64,000 nt of DNA, taken from NCBI RefSeq assembly GCF_958979055.1, contig NC_084898.1, forward strand, positions 1,436,001 to 1,500,000, given 5' to 3'. The position numbers and the translations under genes were made by a program. The DNA comes from Alnus glutinosa. Lineage: Eukaryota > Streptophyta > Magnoliopsida > Fagales > Betulaceae. The notes beneath the pieces are model-generated. The model did not search any database. It worked only from the letters and a program-made list of their open reading frames with translations, and was not told the DNA's origin. Shown piece by piece: positions 26,600 through 38,283 of the stretch; within the stretch, counting starts at the first letter, position 1; every line of letters starts with the position of its first letter.

Positions 26600-27457
26600 T
26601 AGTAAGAGAAGCTCTCACCTTTTCTCAGAAAATTGTCGCATGTCTCCGAGTGAGTGATCTCTGCCTCCTTTGTGAGTGCTGGGTTTCCATCCTCCTCCCC
26701 TTCCCAATCCTTTTTCCTAGTTTTCCTTTCTATTTTGCAGCATTTCCCTTCTTTTTCTTTGGCTTTTCTTCTTTGTTTGTTGTGTGAAAGCCGGTTCTTC
26801 AACTTCTCCGTCTTCACTGCTCTTTGTTTCTTGGCTCCTCTCGGCCCTCTTTGACCCTTGTCCACCTCCCACAAGTGGTGAAGGTTACGCACCTCCCTTG
26901 AATGCGAGATTTGGGTCTCTTCAACTTAGATATACCATCCACCCCCCACCCCCGGCCTCCTCTCTGCACCACCATCTCCTCCTTCTCCCTTTTGGGGTCA
27001 CGCGCCACCCCCTTCTTCATCGGAGCAATATATTGTCATTTTATTATGTTTTTATGTGGGTTACTATCTTCCATACTCTTTTTACTTTTTTCTTTTTTGG
27101 AGACAACATAAACCGTTATGTTCGTTTGGGCACCTTTCTGTGGGACATGGCTATGGAAATCCTCGTCTTCGGGTCCAAATTCAGCTTTTACAATGCTTCC
27201 CTTCCTGCTGCAGTCTCCAACTTCTTTGGTTGCCGTTGCAGATAACCTCTCCAGCAAGTTTCTTTGTATTCTGCATCAGAAACCGTCTTGTGCAACCCCT
27301 TACTTGGTTTTCAACCTAAGAAACAATGGATCATGCCATTTTTTGTCCATTTCCAGTTAATTGTTTGGGCCTTGTTGTTAGGGAGCCCACCCCTAGTGTT
27401 TTGTTTCTTGTAACCCCTTTTTCATATTGAATTAAAAAAAAAAAAAAAAAAAAAAAA
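26600..27457 (+). other. Possible retroposed sequence ending in poly(A)
   Basis: A pyrimidine-rich stretch ends with a run of about 24 A at 27434-27457 preceded by 'catattgaatt', as a reverse-transcribed 3' end would. Overlapping open frames here (for example 26784-27245) give low-complexity Ser/Pro/Leu protein and no domain. No target duplication found. May be a LINE end or a decayed retro-copy. Confidence 0.25.
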
Positions 27458-27745
27458 ATCATTTTTATGTCACATCAAAATAATTTTTTCAAACTAAAAA
27501 CCGAAAACGCTCTAAAACACATTAACAAACATAATTGGTGCACGGATTCTTATTTTGTCATTCATAACAACCTTCATTTTCATTATAATATGTACAAAAC
27601 AAGGTAATAAAAACATAAGAAAGACCTAATATAAAGTGAGCTAGAAGGGACTTTCTTAGAATTGTCTCACTCCAACGGATTGATTGGTTTGCTCAGACTC
27701 CATGGCCATGAAACTCTGCATGATTTTATTTTCCATGATCAAGAT

Positions 27746-28294
27746 TCAAGAGGCACCTTGAAAGTTGAAAAGATTAGACAGGTTTGGCTTCCGACCCGTT
27801 CTACAAGCACCCTTGGTTGGCCTTGGTGTTGTGCTAGCTGAGCTTGCTGCAGCCATCCTCATTCTCTCAATCAATGCCTCCGTATTCACTTGCTCCGACA
27901 AGATCTCCGACAGCTGCTTCGTGTCAATCACCAGCTTCACTCTCCAGACTCCATCTCCGACCGATGGCAGAACCTCAAGATCAGAATCATTTGCCAGATT
28001 CTCAACAACATCCGATGCTGCACTCAATGACTTCTTAGCTGGCTCTGTCACAGCCAACACATGATCCTTAACAAGTGGAAGTAGATAGTACAACCGGCCA
28101 CTGATTAGGCACTCGAGGTCCAGCAACGGAGACGACGCGTGACCACCCCGGAAAATGCCGTACCCGGGGTGGTCGTTAAGGATGTCCCGAGCCGTTATCG
28201 GACTTTTGAACTCCAAAACCGTCCCGGAATCCGTCAGAACCCGGATAGATTTGTAACAGTCCCCAGTGACCCCTTTCAGAGTGCAATTCCCCAT
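27746..28294 (-). CDS. PADRE (DUF4228) domain protein
   Basis: Small plant-specific protein of the DUF4228/PADRE family, many members of which respond to pathogen and abiotic stress; biochemical role unknown. A single exon of 182 residues. The start at 28294 is chosen because it gives MGNC, the family's N-myristoylation-type beginning (Gly2) followed by Cys4, rather than the upstream in-frame ATG at 28399 that reads through a (TA)n repeat as alternating Ile-Tyr. Conserved features: VLTDSGTVLEFKSPITARDI (residues about 18-37), GYGIFRGGH, LISGRLYYLLPL (about 63-74), and a C-terminal disordered Ser/Thr/Pro-rich tail ending in NLFNFQGAS. No introns, as usual for the family. Confidence 0.88.
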   Translation of the reverse strand: MGNCTLKGVTGDCYKSIRVLTDSGTVLEFKSPITARDILNDHPGYGIFRGGHASSPLLDLECLISGRLYYLLPLVKDHVLAVTEPAKKSLSAASDVVENLANDSDLEVLPSVGDGVWRVKLVIDTKQLSEILSEQVNTEALIERMRMAAASSASTTPRPTKGACRTGRKPNLSNLFNFQGAS

Positions 28295-28337
28295 TGCCAA
28301 AAAATTCCTACACACACTTTCATCACAACACCAAGTT

Positions 28338-28339
<2 letters not shown>

Positions 28340-28377
<38 letters not shown>
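28340..28377. repeat. (AT)19 microsatellite just upstream of the PADRE gene
   Basis: Nineteen AT units end 46 bases before the start codon of the minus-strand PADRE gene, placing the run in its 5' leader or core promoter, where it could supply TATA-like sequence. Confidence 0.95.
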
Positions 28378-28380
<3 letters not shown>

Positions 28381-29569
28381 AGTTGTGGAATCTAAGCAAA
28401 CATTAGTGGAGTGTCAATGGGGATCATGTGTCAGAACAGACATTTTAGGCCAGTCATTTTTCAAAAACCTGGAACAGCGCCATGTGAAAAATTGGACCGT
28501 TAGGACAATTATTTTAAGCAGAATTTGAATGATCCAAGGTAAAGGAACAGAACAAGAGGTAGACTAGACTGTAGATTAAATAATTGCAAGGAAACGACAT
28601 CTGAGAAGCAGACCATATTCAAATTTGCTAGTCCAACTTGTCTAAATGTTTGATTCCATCTTATTCCAATAGATATCTGTGACTTTTCACTTTTATTTTT
28701 ACCCATATGGTTCAATGTATCAACATATAGAAGATATATATACCTTTAAATGGATCCCAATTCCCGGAAAAAATTCCGCTCGATTGCATCAATCCGAAGT
28801 ACTAAATGTGAGAGAGCTTATGGTGGCCTACTTGTCCTAATAAGTGAATGGACTGTCTGAAACTTGATTGAATAAATAACTGTCAAATTTGCTGATCAGG
28901 ATAGTAAAATTGCTAAGGTTTTCTGTCCGCTTTAATATGCATTAACATATTTTAGTTAATATAATGACAACCTTGTCATTATCAGCAGGAAAAATGAACG
29001 AAAATCATGGTGCACAGTGCAGTGTGCACACACCTCCACAGTCAAAGGTTCTTAATTCTTATCATCTACACTCACGGGGCTTAAAGCAACATAATATTAA
29101 TATATGGTCACTTTCGGTTAATTGCCATTGCTGTTTGAACAGTAGTGCTTAGCAATATAATCAATAACTTATCTAATATATATATATATTTGAGTGCTGT
29201 TATGGGTATTGCAACTTTTACGATAGGTGCGTTAAAAATTAATGTGACAGTTACTACATCAGATGCTAAATAATTAAATTTAATTATGGCTAACGTGATA
29301 AATGTCATATGAATTATCACATTAGTGTGTAAGGAGGTTGTAGTAAGAACTAAACTAGTCTAAGCATTTCTATAATATAGATAAGACTTCGAAGAAGTGG
29401 GGCTAAGCTGAATCCGGTATGCTCCCTAAACTATACTTAGAAAAGCAGTCAATTTTAGTTTTAAATTAGCTTTAGCACATTCTTTCTCATAAAATCTCTT
29501 ACACACCTTTGATGTTAACTTGATTCACTTAATACCGGATAAAAATGAGAAAATCTAGTAATAATATTT

Positions 29570-29755
29570 TGGGTAAAATTTTCCTCCAAATTGGATAGGT
29601 AAAAAATTTTCTATCATTTCGTTAACTTTCATTAATCCTATTAAAAATGCATAAAAAAAAACATATGTTCTTAGGACATGTGTCAATTTAAAGATCGAGT
29701 TGGAAGAATTTCTTCCAATCCAATTTGAATGAAAACTTTGTTATTTTCTTTTGAA
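29570..29755. repeat. MITE with 'TTTTCCTCCAAATTGGAT' arms
   Basis: The left arm has 'ttcctccaaattggatagg'; the right arm has 'ccaatccaatttgaatgaaa', its approximate reverse complement. An internal 'catatgttcttaggacatg' palindrome marks the centre. Similar halves occur at about 250-430, 24440-24720 and 36535-36670. Borders are approximate. Confidence 0.5.
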
Positions 29756-32000
29756 ATTTAACTTCATAAAATGACGATTCTAAGTACGACACCTTTCTTG
29801 TTTACAGAGAAATATTGTTGTATATTGCTGTTAGATCCCAAATGATCCGGCATTTGCACATTGGACCAAGCCTTATTCCAGAACCTGTAAAAGAGGAAGA
29901 AGGGTCATTAATAGGCCGCCGGTCCTTTGATCGTAGACACTCTAACGCTCAAATCAATGGTCCTAAATTAAGGGGGGGAAAAATGGGGAAAGTAATGGTG
30001 AGGGAGCTCCTCCTCAGGGAATGAGCCCCTCTTGAGGGTGCAAATTGAATGAAATAAGGTTTAGATTAGTTACCTGGGGAATGAAAGGGGGAGGAGACAT
30101 TATAGACCCTCTTGGGCTCCTTCTGGGCCTTCATTCGGACTCGAATTAGGCCCAATAGCTTATCTTGTACCTTAGTAACAATGGGTATAGTATTTGATTG
30201 GGTCCCGTGAAAATTCTTGACTCAACAATTACACCTTCATTTTATTGGATTGATATGACAGTGCCTATTATTTTTGTTTATAAAATAAAGATAGTAGTAT
30301 ATATCATTACTCTTATTTATATCATTGTTATGATATCGACCGACATATATTCCTAAGAAATATTTGTGAGAATAAGGCTGTTTAGTGTTCAATTCTTGCT
30401 ATCAATTAACCAAAAGAATTTGTTTGTAAATTTATTTTATTTTTGTAAAGAAAGGTCAACATCGAATATTAGTTCATAATAATAAAAAAAAATAATGGGC
30501 CCAAATTTTGTTGGAATATACGAATAATATGTGTTGTACCCAATAGCATCCTGAACCAAGCAACCTGCCTAATTTTGAGCACAAGTTTAAACATATATGG
30601 TCACAAATCATCCTCTTGTCCAAATCCCCCATCTGCACTAATAATTCCCAACGGTTTATGCATTTTGAATTTTTATTTAATTAAAATAGGTAATTAAACT
30701 TCTAAAAAATATTTACGTTCTTTTCTTTAAATCAAATGCATTTTACATTTCATCTGAATTCATTTACAGTGCTTATCCAAATGTGTAGGGATGCACGGTA
30801 GCTTTATGGATAAGTTTTTAATTATTTTCTATTTCTCCCCTTATCTTTCTTTATTCATTTATCTCTTCCGTATTATAAATAAATGAATTAATAAGATTAT
30901 TTTAGAGATTTAGAGATTTGAACATAATAATATTATTATTGTTTCTATTTGGGAAGAATATTATAGAAGTCTTTGAGGTTTAATCTTTTATTAAATCATT
31001 CTCTAAGGCATAAAATTAATCAAATAAATTTTTAAGGTATGCTCCGTTATTAAATCACTCGCTCTGTATACTTGCTATTAGAGTTTTTAATACAAATTAT
31101 GACACATAAGCCTAAGACCATGTAAGACCAAATAAAATAGCTCCATGTGTACAGAAGTGTCATCTCAACTTGATACTTGGCAAAAAAATTAAAACAAAAA
31201 GAACTAAACAAAAAAAAAAAAGATAAAAAAGAGTGAGAGGTATATGGGTGGACGGCTACACAATGACACACACTATCGCATATGAAGGCATAGGTGAATT
31301 GCCCCACCCTCGCCTTCACTACGGAGGGGGTGGTGGGGCGACCACATCCCCTTCTTTGTTGGTTGGTGGGAGACTCAACCTCTCGAGTGAAGGTGGGTGA
31401 GTCACAATCCACTTTTTAATTATTTTATTAGTTCTGACGTGATCTTACAACCATGTATCACAATTTTTTATCAATAAATGCAGGAAGGGAGCCATTTGAT
31501 AACAGACCAAAAAAAGGGCCAAGATCTAGCACTTCCATTTAACCTCAAATTGGAAGGTTTCTTCCTTGATTCTAATTCTCTTGCTATGCCCAGCTCCTTC
31601 GACAGCTTGTCTATCTCTAAAATCCGCGGGACCGTAAATCCTCCCTTATAATTTGGCTTCTTCTTGTTTCTCTTTATTCCCATGTAGTAAAAACAAATAA
31701 ACAATTCAGAACAAATATGGTGTTAATTACATTGTTCGAAATACCTCAAAATCTCCCCATATATGCATTAAACAAGAACATTTTTTTTTTTTTTGGCGAG
31801 GGTCCAAATTTACATAAATAAATCATTGATTACAGGGCAGAGTCATGATTTGGAATTTGGGAAGGTCAAATTAAAAAAAATACAAAATTGTGGGGCAAAA
31901 CTAAAAACAATTAGAAGTAAAATTTTAATTTTTTTGGGGGGGCCTTTGTAGCTCTGCCCTTGTTTGATTACAAGAATAAAACCACTCTTTACACTAATTT

Positions 32001-32182
32001 GGGAAATGCTGGATGGGGGACACTCATCCGTCCCCCATCACCCATATATAATAAAAAAATAAATTTTTATTAAAAAAGTTGGCTTTGATGGGACATCAAA
32101 GCCAACTTTTTAATAAAAAATTATTTTTTTATAATAAAATGCTCACAGGGGACGGATGAGCGTCCCTTGTGTAGCAAGTCTC
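32001..32182. repeat. Mutator-like MITE with perfect 9-bp target duplication
   Basis: 182 bp, almost entirely palindromic: arms hold 'acactcatccgtcccc' and 'ggggacggatgagcgt', and the centre pairs 'aaaaagttggctttgatg' with 'catcaaagccaacttttt'. The 9-mer cactaattt flanks it at 31992-32000 and 32183-32191. A 9-bp duplication points to a Mutator-like source transposase. It sits about 570 bp upstream of the glutaredoxin-like gene. Confidence 0.75.
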
Positions 32183-32752
32183 CACTAATTTTATATTTGT
32201 TGATGTGATGTGTTTTAAGTAACTTTTTATATTAGCCACTTTAAAAAAAAAAATTAATTATTTATGTCAATATATATAAAATAGGTGTGAAGCGTAACAC
32301 TTTCGTCAAACAAAGAAGATTAAACGTGAGTGTTTTACATATCTCCGTACAACTAAATTTTAAATCTACTATTAATATTGAGTTCTATAAATTTAATTAT
32401 AGACTTGAAAATGAGAAGTATAGAAAGTATATATATATTATAATATATACATATATGTCCAAAATTCAGTTTGTTACCACGTGGCAGCTATCTACAGGCA
32501 CTTCAGTCGCGCTCGTAGTTTCTCGAAGAGGTACACATCTGGGTGTTTCATACACCACACACCATCGTAAGGCTCACAACAAAAGTCCAAAAATTTCTAT
32601 CCACCATCAAAACCACACAAAATTTCCCTCCAACATCCTAAATCCGAACGCCACACCCCTCACACCTCTCACACTGTCTTTCTGTTCTTTAAACAAGCCT
32701 ATCCGTCTTATCGACCACCCAAAATCCCACGACACTAATCTAACGGCCGAGA

Positions 32753-33874
32753 CTGGGGTGCAGCTCCTCTACACGAATCAAGGCTACCGTCGATGACGCT
32801 TACCGCCCAGCCCCCGCGAGCTTCGCGGTCTTCAACATCAACGCCATCGAGGAGCCGTGGATGCTGGTGGACCATGCGCCGCAGGAGCACCAGGAGAAGC
32901 CCTCGCACGTGCCGACCCCGATCCTCGAGAAGCTCAGTACGTTCGAGGCCGACGCCCCCCATACATGGGACGAAGTCAGCAAAGCCCTCCAGTTAGACGA
33001 CCTCAAGAAGCCCCAGCCCCTCGTCGCGTCAGCTAAACCCGAAACTGAACCGCTGCGCACCCCAGCGCACGATAGCACACCCCCCACCAAAAACACGCCA
33101 CGTAAGAGCCGCTCCTTCCACACCGTCGACGAGCTCGACGCCAAGGTTTCCTCCAAGAAGCCCACGGCTATCGCCACGCCGGCAAAATCCGAGACGAAAC
33201 CACTTAGCTCGAATCCGGAGAACAACGCGCCGCGTAAGAGCCTCTCGTTCCACGCGCCCGAGTTGAATCGGACCGAGTCGAATCGGGCCGTATCGGAGGA
33301 TTTTAAGCCGACGCCTCTGAGAGAGAACATATTTATCGTGAAGGACAGGTTGGAGAGGCAAAAGGGAGAGCCAAAGAAGGACCCGCTGAGCGAGTTTCCG
33401 GCGAGGTGTCCGCCGGACGGTGGCGCCGACAAGGTGGTTCTCTACACGACGTCGTTGAGGGGGGTGCGGCGCACGTACGAGGACTGCTCGCGCGCGCGGG
33501 CAGTGATGGAGGGGCACGGCGTGGTTTACGAGGAGCGCGACGTGTCGTTGCACGGCGAGTATCTAAACGAGCTGAGAGAGTTGCTAAACGACGAGTCGTT
33601 GACCCTGCCGAGGGTGTTCGTGAAGGGGAGGTACATAGGGGGAGTGGAGCAGTTAGTGGAGCTGAACGAGTTGGGCCGGCTGGGTCGGATCCTGGGCCTC
33701 GCACGTGTGGAGAGAGGGGTCGTGAGGCAAGCGTGCGAGGGGTGTGGGGGAAAGAGGTTTGTGCCGTGTTTGGAGTGTGGTGGGAGTTGTAAGCTCGTGA
33801 AGAGTGGGTTGGAAAAGGAAAGGTGTGGGCAGTGCAATGAGAATGGGTTGGTGTACTGCCCGGCTTGTAAATAG
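32753..33874 (+). CDS. Glutaredoxin-like protein with C-terminal CxxC zinc-binding tail; apparent CTG start
   Basis: Plant glutaredoxin-like family with a long N-terminal extension; related proteins are thought to bind metal or act in redox signalling, but the role is unproven. A single exon of 373 codons if translation starts at the CTG at 32753, giving LGCSSSTRIKATVDDAYR. This family normally begins MGC(A/S/V)SS, a myristoylation and palmitoylation signal, so the CTG stands exactly where ATG is expected; its context is AGACTGG with A at -3 and G at +4. The next in-frame ATG is 32861 (MLVDHAPQEH), which would lose that signal. Residues about 226-325 form the glutaredoxin fold (KVVLYTTSLRGVRRTYEDC, LPRVFVKGRYIGG), with no CPYC active site, as in this subfamily. 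The C-terminus holds four CxxC pairs (CEGC, CLEC, CGQC, CPAC), probably zinc ligands. GC content is far above the surroundings. Confidence 0.88.
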   Translation: MGCSSSTRIKATVDDAYRPAPASFAVFNINAIEEPWMLVDHAPQEHQEKPSHVPTPILEKLSTFEADAPHTWDEVSKALQLDDLKKPQPLVASAKPETEPLRTPAHDSTPPTKNTPRKSRSFHTVDELDAKVSSKKPTAIATPAKSETKPLSSNPENNAPRKSLSFHAPELNRTESNRAVSEDFKPTPLRENIFIVKDRLERQKGEPKKDPLSEFPARCPPDGGADKVVLYTTSLRGVRRTYEDCSRARAVMEGHGVVYEERDVSLHGEYLNELRELLNDESLTLPRVFVKGRYIGGVEQLVELNELGRLGRILGLARVERGVVRQACEGCGGKRFVPCLECGGSCKLVKSGLEKERCGQCNENGLVYCPACK

Positions 33875-35855
33875 ACAAACAAAGGATTGAAGCTCGGGTT
33901 TTAATTCAGTTTATTAAATTGATATCGAACGTTAAAATATATGATTTTTATATGCATTTTTAGGAATGCATATGCAAATCGTATGTTCTAATAACATATC
34001 TGAAACTTAATTGTGGATATAGTTTTGGTTAATGGAAAATATCAAAATTAGTTTTTCTCTTTATCAAAGAGTTCCTATATTTTCAATTTCATCATATATA
34101 TATATATATATATGAATTTACTCTACATGCATATTCCGTCAATTTTGTTAGAAGCTTGATAAAATATGGGTAGAAGAATCCGCGCGTGTGATAAATTGTT
34201 CATCCACAAGGATGTTTTTTCTTTGGTTAAGTTGTCACGCCCCGATCCCAAAACGGCACACTAAAGCATATATTTCTTTTATAATACTGTTACAAGTATT
34301 TATCCTTAATAATTTTTACATGTTAACCAGGCATCTATATTCTTTAATGTGCTCTCTGAGCCATAAAATAGTTATCCAAAGACGCAATACTCCAATTTTT
34401 TAACAAGTCAATACATTATTTCACCGTAATTACATCAATTGCTTCGTAATATTTATGGAACAGATAAGGGATGTTGCAAAAGTAGAACAGAATTCGAGTG
34501 CAATGAGTTGTCCCCTAATACAAATAATTAATGTGAGAGAAAAAGTGAGCGAACAAGAGGCTCCGTTCGAATTGTCCCGACATGTGCATGAGCAAGTAGG
34601 GGCCAGCCACGTACTCTCTCACATAAAATATTAGTATTATAATACGGACAACTCGTTGGACCCGATCCAAATCCCTAAAAAAACAGGAAATTCAGAAAGT
34701 GACATAGATCCAAAATCGAATGGCTCAGGCCACAGCTGATCATGTTTATCATGATTCCTTGGACAGTAATGCGTAGAGACCATATATGCAGTCAACCACT
34801 TGACAACAATTGGATGTTGTTTAATCTCTCATCGTGTTGGATTTTGACAAGAAATATGACAGCTGGTATATAAGGATAAAATGTAATCCAAAAATGAATA
34901 ATTTCATATAAAATATTATTGTGACCGAAAGTTATTGTGAGATGATGTTAACAAAAAAATAATTAGTGTAACCTAATATTAATTATATTTCATGGGCATA
35001 GGCCTTGCTTAGGGGAAAGGAAACAAAATTATAATTATTATTGGACTATAATATATTTCATTATAATAACATATTGTTTTTAAAAGAACTCCAATTTTAT
35101 GCTAGTAATTTAATTTTAGTAAAAATAAATCCATTGCTAAATGTAATGGAGAGGATCCGTTTCCATCACAAACGGAACTGAGGAGGGCCGGTGGGGCCCG
35201 GAATAGGATCCTCTCCTTTCGATAAGAAATGGATACTAGTAATTTTATAATCAAAATTTAAAGTTGATGAATCTAATGGTCTACATGATTTAATGTTATT
35301 TAAATTTTTAAAAGACATGCAAATATTAACTTCATATATACCGTTAGATGCCATTAACTTTAAATCACTATCTTTCATTTGAAATAGATAATATCCATTT
35401 TATTAAAAAAAGTTTTTTAATCTTTAAATTTGTTAGAAAAAAAAAATAATTTAGATTTTTTTTTTGTTTGTTATTTTAGTCTTTGATTTGTTTTGTTTTG
35501 GGTATATATATTATACACGGTCCGACTAAGGGTGATAATTCTTGTTCGCGTGTCGGTTTTGGGTCGTGTCGAAATATAAGTATAAAACTATATAAATCAA
35601 CCTTAACTCGACCCATTTAATTAAATATGTTAAATTCATTTTTAAAATTAAATTTCTAGTTTGGTTCTGGTTGCATGATTGCATTCATTGAGACCTAATA
35701 AAGTTTATTTTCATAATTCGTATAGGCTTTGGTTTTCTACTTCAATTAGACTTCTAAAATAATATTAACGTTGTTTTTCTAAAACATCTTTAAAATCTCG
35801 TACTTAATTGTTTCTTTGGGGAGAGAGGTTTTTGGCGCCTAATTATTTCTCAACA
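33875..35855. other. Intergenic between the glutaredoxin-like gene and PP2C
   Basis: No gene recognised. A fold-back lies at about 35130-35400, pairing 'ggagaggatccgtttcc' with 'ggatcctctcc' and 'aaatggata' with 'tatccattt'. A partial hAT-type element is at 35527-35640. 33920-34060 resembles arms of the 29570-29755 MITE. Confidence 0.5.
35527..35640. repeat. Truncated hAT-type element
   Basis: Begins TAAGGGTGATAATTC with the family's interior ('gttcgcgtgtcgg', 'acccatttaattaaata') but stops after about 110 bp with no matching right terminus. Only some 215 bp upstream of the PP2C start codon. Confidence 0.45.
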
Positions 35856-37817
35856 ATGGCTTCCATGGAGACGGCAACAGAAACTGTCCCTGATAAGTAT
35901 GCTCGTCAATCTTCTTCTTCTTAGGCTCTTAATATTTTGCCACTTTATTACTATTTTGTATATTCTTCTGCATGTGTATTCATAAGAAAAAAGTTTTTGT
36001 CTACTAAATTCCGAAGGATTTTGATCTTGGATGAAGATCGGGTGCAACAAGCTGCCTGTATTGCATGAGCGGACACCCGAGCAAGTGATCGAGAAACCCA
36101 TATGTTATTTTATTCGTAAATGATCTTACTTCCTACCACTTTCTTGTATAGGGAAAGATTAGAAGAAAAGAGGTTGTTGAAAATGGTTGCCGGAGCATAC
36201 TACATACCGAAGGGAACAAGTGGGTTGAAAGGTCAGGGCGATGATGCTCTCTTCATATGTGAAGAGAAACAAACAATTGGTGTTGCAGATGGCGTGGGTG
36301 GTTGGGCCGCCATGGGTGTCGACCCGGGAGAATATGCCAGACAACTCATGGCTAACTGTTTGGAGGCAATATTAATGGAACCAGAGGGGGAGGTTGATCT
36401 CAGAAGAGTTCTGAATCAAGCTTTCTCAAACACCAAGGTTAAAGGAGCATCAACAGCCTGCATAATGAAACTGATAGACCATGTATGTTCCTTTTTCTTC
36501 TTCTTTAAGTACACTGCAGTATCTCTAATCTAGTCGGTCTATTCAATTGGCATATGTTCTTAGAACACATAATTTTAACATGCATACGAGAATCACGTGC
36601 TCTTTTAATTCTATTAAAAATATATGCTCTAACAATCCAGTTCAATTTGAAAGAAAACTTTGTTCCTTATACATATTTTTCATTTTTTCTTTCAGCTTTT
36701 CTTTTTGTAAATTAATTTTGTAGAGATTATGTTGTCTCGTTTTATTTTGGCAGTGCTTGCATGTTCTTAACGTGGGAGACAGTGGATTGATGTTGATTGG
36801 AAAAGAAGTTACACACAGACCCCAAATTCAACAACATTATTTTAATTGTCCATTTCAATTGGGACAAGAAGCAGACACCCCTAGTTCGGCAGAGGTACAG
36901 TTTATAGTATTCTAACTTGAGAACGAGAAATGATGAATGTACATCTCCATACGATTAAATTTTAAATTTATCATTGAATTGAATTTGTGGCTCCACAGAT
37001 TTAATGGTAACTTTCAAAAATTGGAGGATAGAAAAAGGACAAAAGGAGGACATATAATACATCTCTTTTAAAAAACACAGTTAAATGTGTGATAAAATCA
37101 CAGTTAAATGTGTGATAAAATCACAATTTGACATTTAAAATCGTGCATTTTTTAAAAGGGGTGAAACACACTCATTTGCTTGCGATTTGAAAACGCAAAT
37201 TTTTATACGTTTTTCAAATAACCCAACTCAAGCATGCACAGCAATATGTAGCCAAAAAATTAAAAAGAAGCAAGAATAGCAATGTGAATGCATGTATTCT
37301 ACATTATTGTACCAATAGGAGAAGATAAAACTGCTAGTATTATTGTATTATCATTGATATGATAAGAAAAACAATAACAAACTATAAGCACAGTAAACAT
37401 GATGAAGCATCCAAAATTTCATATCTTTACCATCAAGGACAAGAAGAATAATAGATGAGTTTATGATGGCATCAGCATGCTTAATCTTTTGATTTTTCAT
37501 TGATGGGGTTATTGTTTTTACACATGCAGATATCTACGTGTGATGTAGAATCAGGAGACATGCTTGTAGTCGGCACAGACGGGCTGTTTGATAACATGTT
37601 TGAGGGGGACATTAGAGACATTGCAAGAATGGGGGCTGAGGCAGGTTTAGATCCAGAGCAGGTGGCTTGGGCAGTAGCTGAGCATGCTCATCACAATTCA
37701 TTGAACAGGAAAGCTTATACACCATTTATGCAAGCTGCTTTGGATTCTGGAAGAGTGTTTTCTGGAGGCAAAGCTGATGATATAACTGTCATAGTTGCTT
37801 ACATTGTTGATGCTTAG
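35856..37817 (+). CDS. PP2C-type protein phosphatase (PP2C55/80-like, short form)
   Basis: Metal-dependent serine/threonine phosphatase fold; PP2C55/80 relatives are plastid or mitochondrial in other plants, but this protein has no obvious transit peptide. Four exons: 35856-35896, 36152-36482, 36754-36894, 37530-37817, joining to 266 residues with agreeing phases. Metal-binding motifs are present: [10 protein letters not shown] (about residue 43), [11 protein letters not shown] (about 57), [11 protein letters not shown] (about 133), [12 protein letters not shown] (about 186) and [14 protein letters not shown] at the end. It starts [14 protein letters not shown] then continues [15 protein letters not shown], where related proteins enter the catalytic domain. 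The length is near the minimum for a complete catalytic domain. Intron 3 (36895-37529) holds a direct repeat of 'cacagttaaatgtgtgata'. Exact physiological role unknown. Confidence 0.87.
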
Positions 37818-38283
37818 GTTCTTGCATACATTTCTTCATAAAAGCATTGACAGTCTTGTAATTAAAGCAGATTTTATAACTTATATATGGTAATTATCTT
37901 TAACTCTGCCTGAGTGCCTGCCAATGAGTAAGAGTTTCACCATTTCACACCAAGGATTCTTTCCATACAGATTGAAATTACTCTACTAACATCAACAAAG
38001 CATAAGTTTCAATCTTTGAACCCAGCAAACAAAATAAACAGTAAAAGATAAGGAGCAAGGGAAGCTAACAAAGACTGTCATTTCATTAGCGCTTTAATAC
38101 ATACCACGTAATTCAGCTGGTCCACACTGGTCATGAAAGAGTTGAGGCACTCTGGCACTAATTTGAAACAGCAGTTAAAGCTCTAAACAAAATGAACTGC
38201 CATCAGGAAACCGATAAGTCAAATCATTTTATTACAACCACTAAGGGGATGCAAGAGATGTCATCTATCTCCGGATGATATTA

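Larger units (their letters stand above)
28295..32752. other. Intergenic between the PADRE and glutaredoxin-like genes
   Basis: No gene recognised. Holds the (AT)19 run at 28340-28377, MITEs at 29570-29755 and 32001-32182, and a partial relative of the 41085-41202 MITE at about 32188-32310. A minus-strand frame at 31471-31704 gives 77 residues without a recognisable domain. The GC-rich patch at 31300-31400 looks like part of another decayed fold-back. Confidence 0.5.

Noticed and set aside
27746-28399. Longer 217-residue start for the PADRE protein
   Set aside because: The extra N-terminus is the (AT)n repeat translated as Ile-Tyr; MGNC at 28294 is the family start.
31471-31704. 77-codon minus-strand frame, KPNYKGGFTVPRILEIDKLS
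   Set aside because: Looks protein-like but I recognise no family and see no flanking exons or start context; too weak to call.
32287-32796. 169-codon plus-strand frame just upstream of the glutaredoxin-like gene
   Set aside because: Its sequence is low-complexity, crosses MITE-derived DNA, overlaps the real gene's start in another frame, and shows no domain.
32800-33882. Several long frames on both strands across the glutaredoxin-like gene
   Set aside because: They are GC-rich shadow frames; only the plus-strand frame ending at 33874 carries the glutaredoxin and CxxC motifs.
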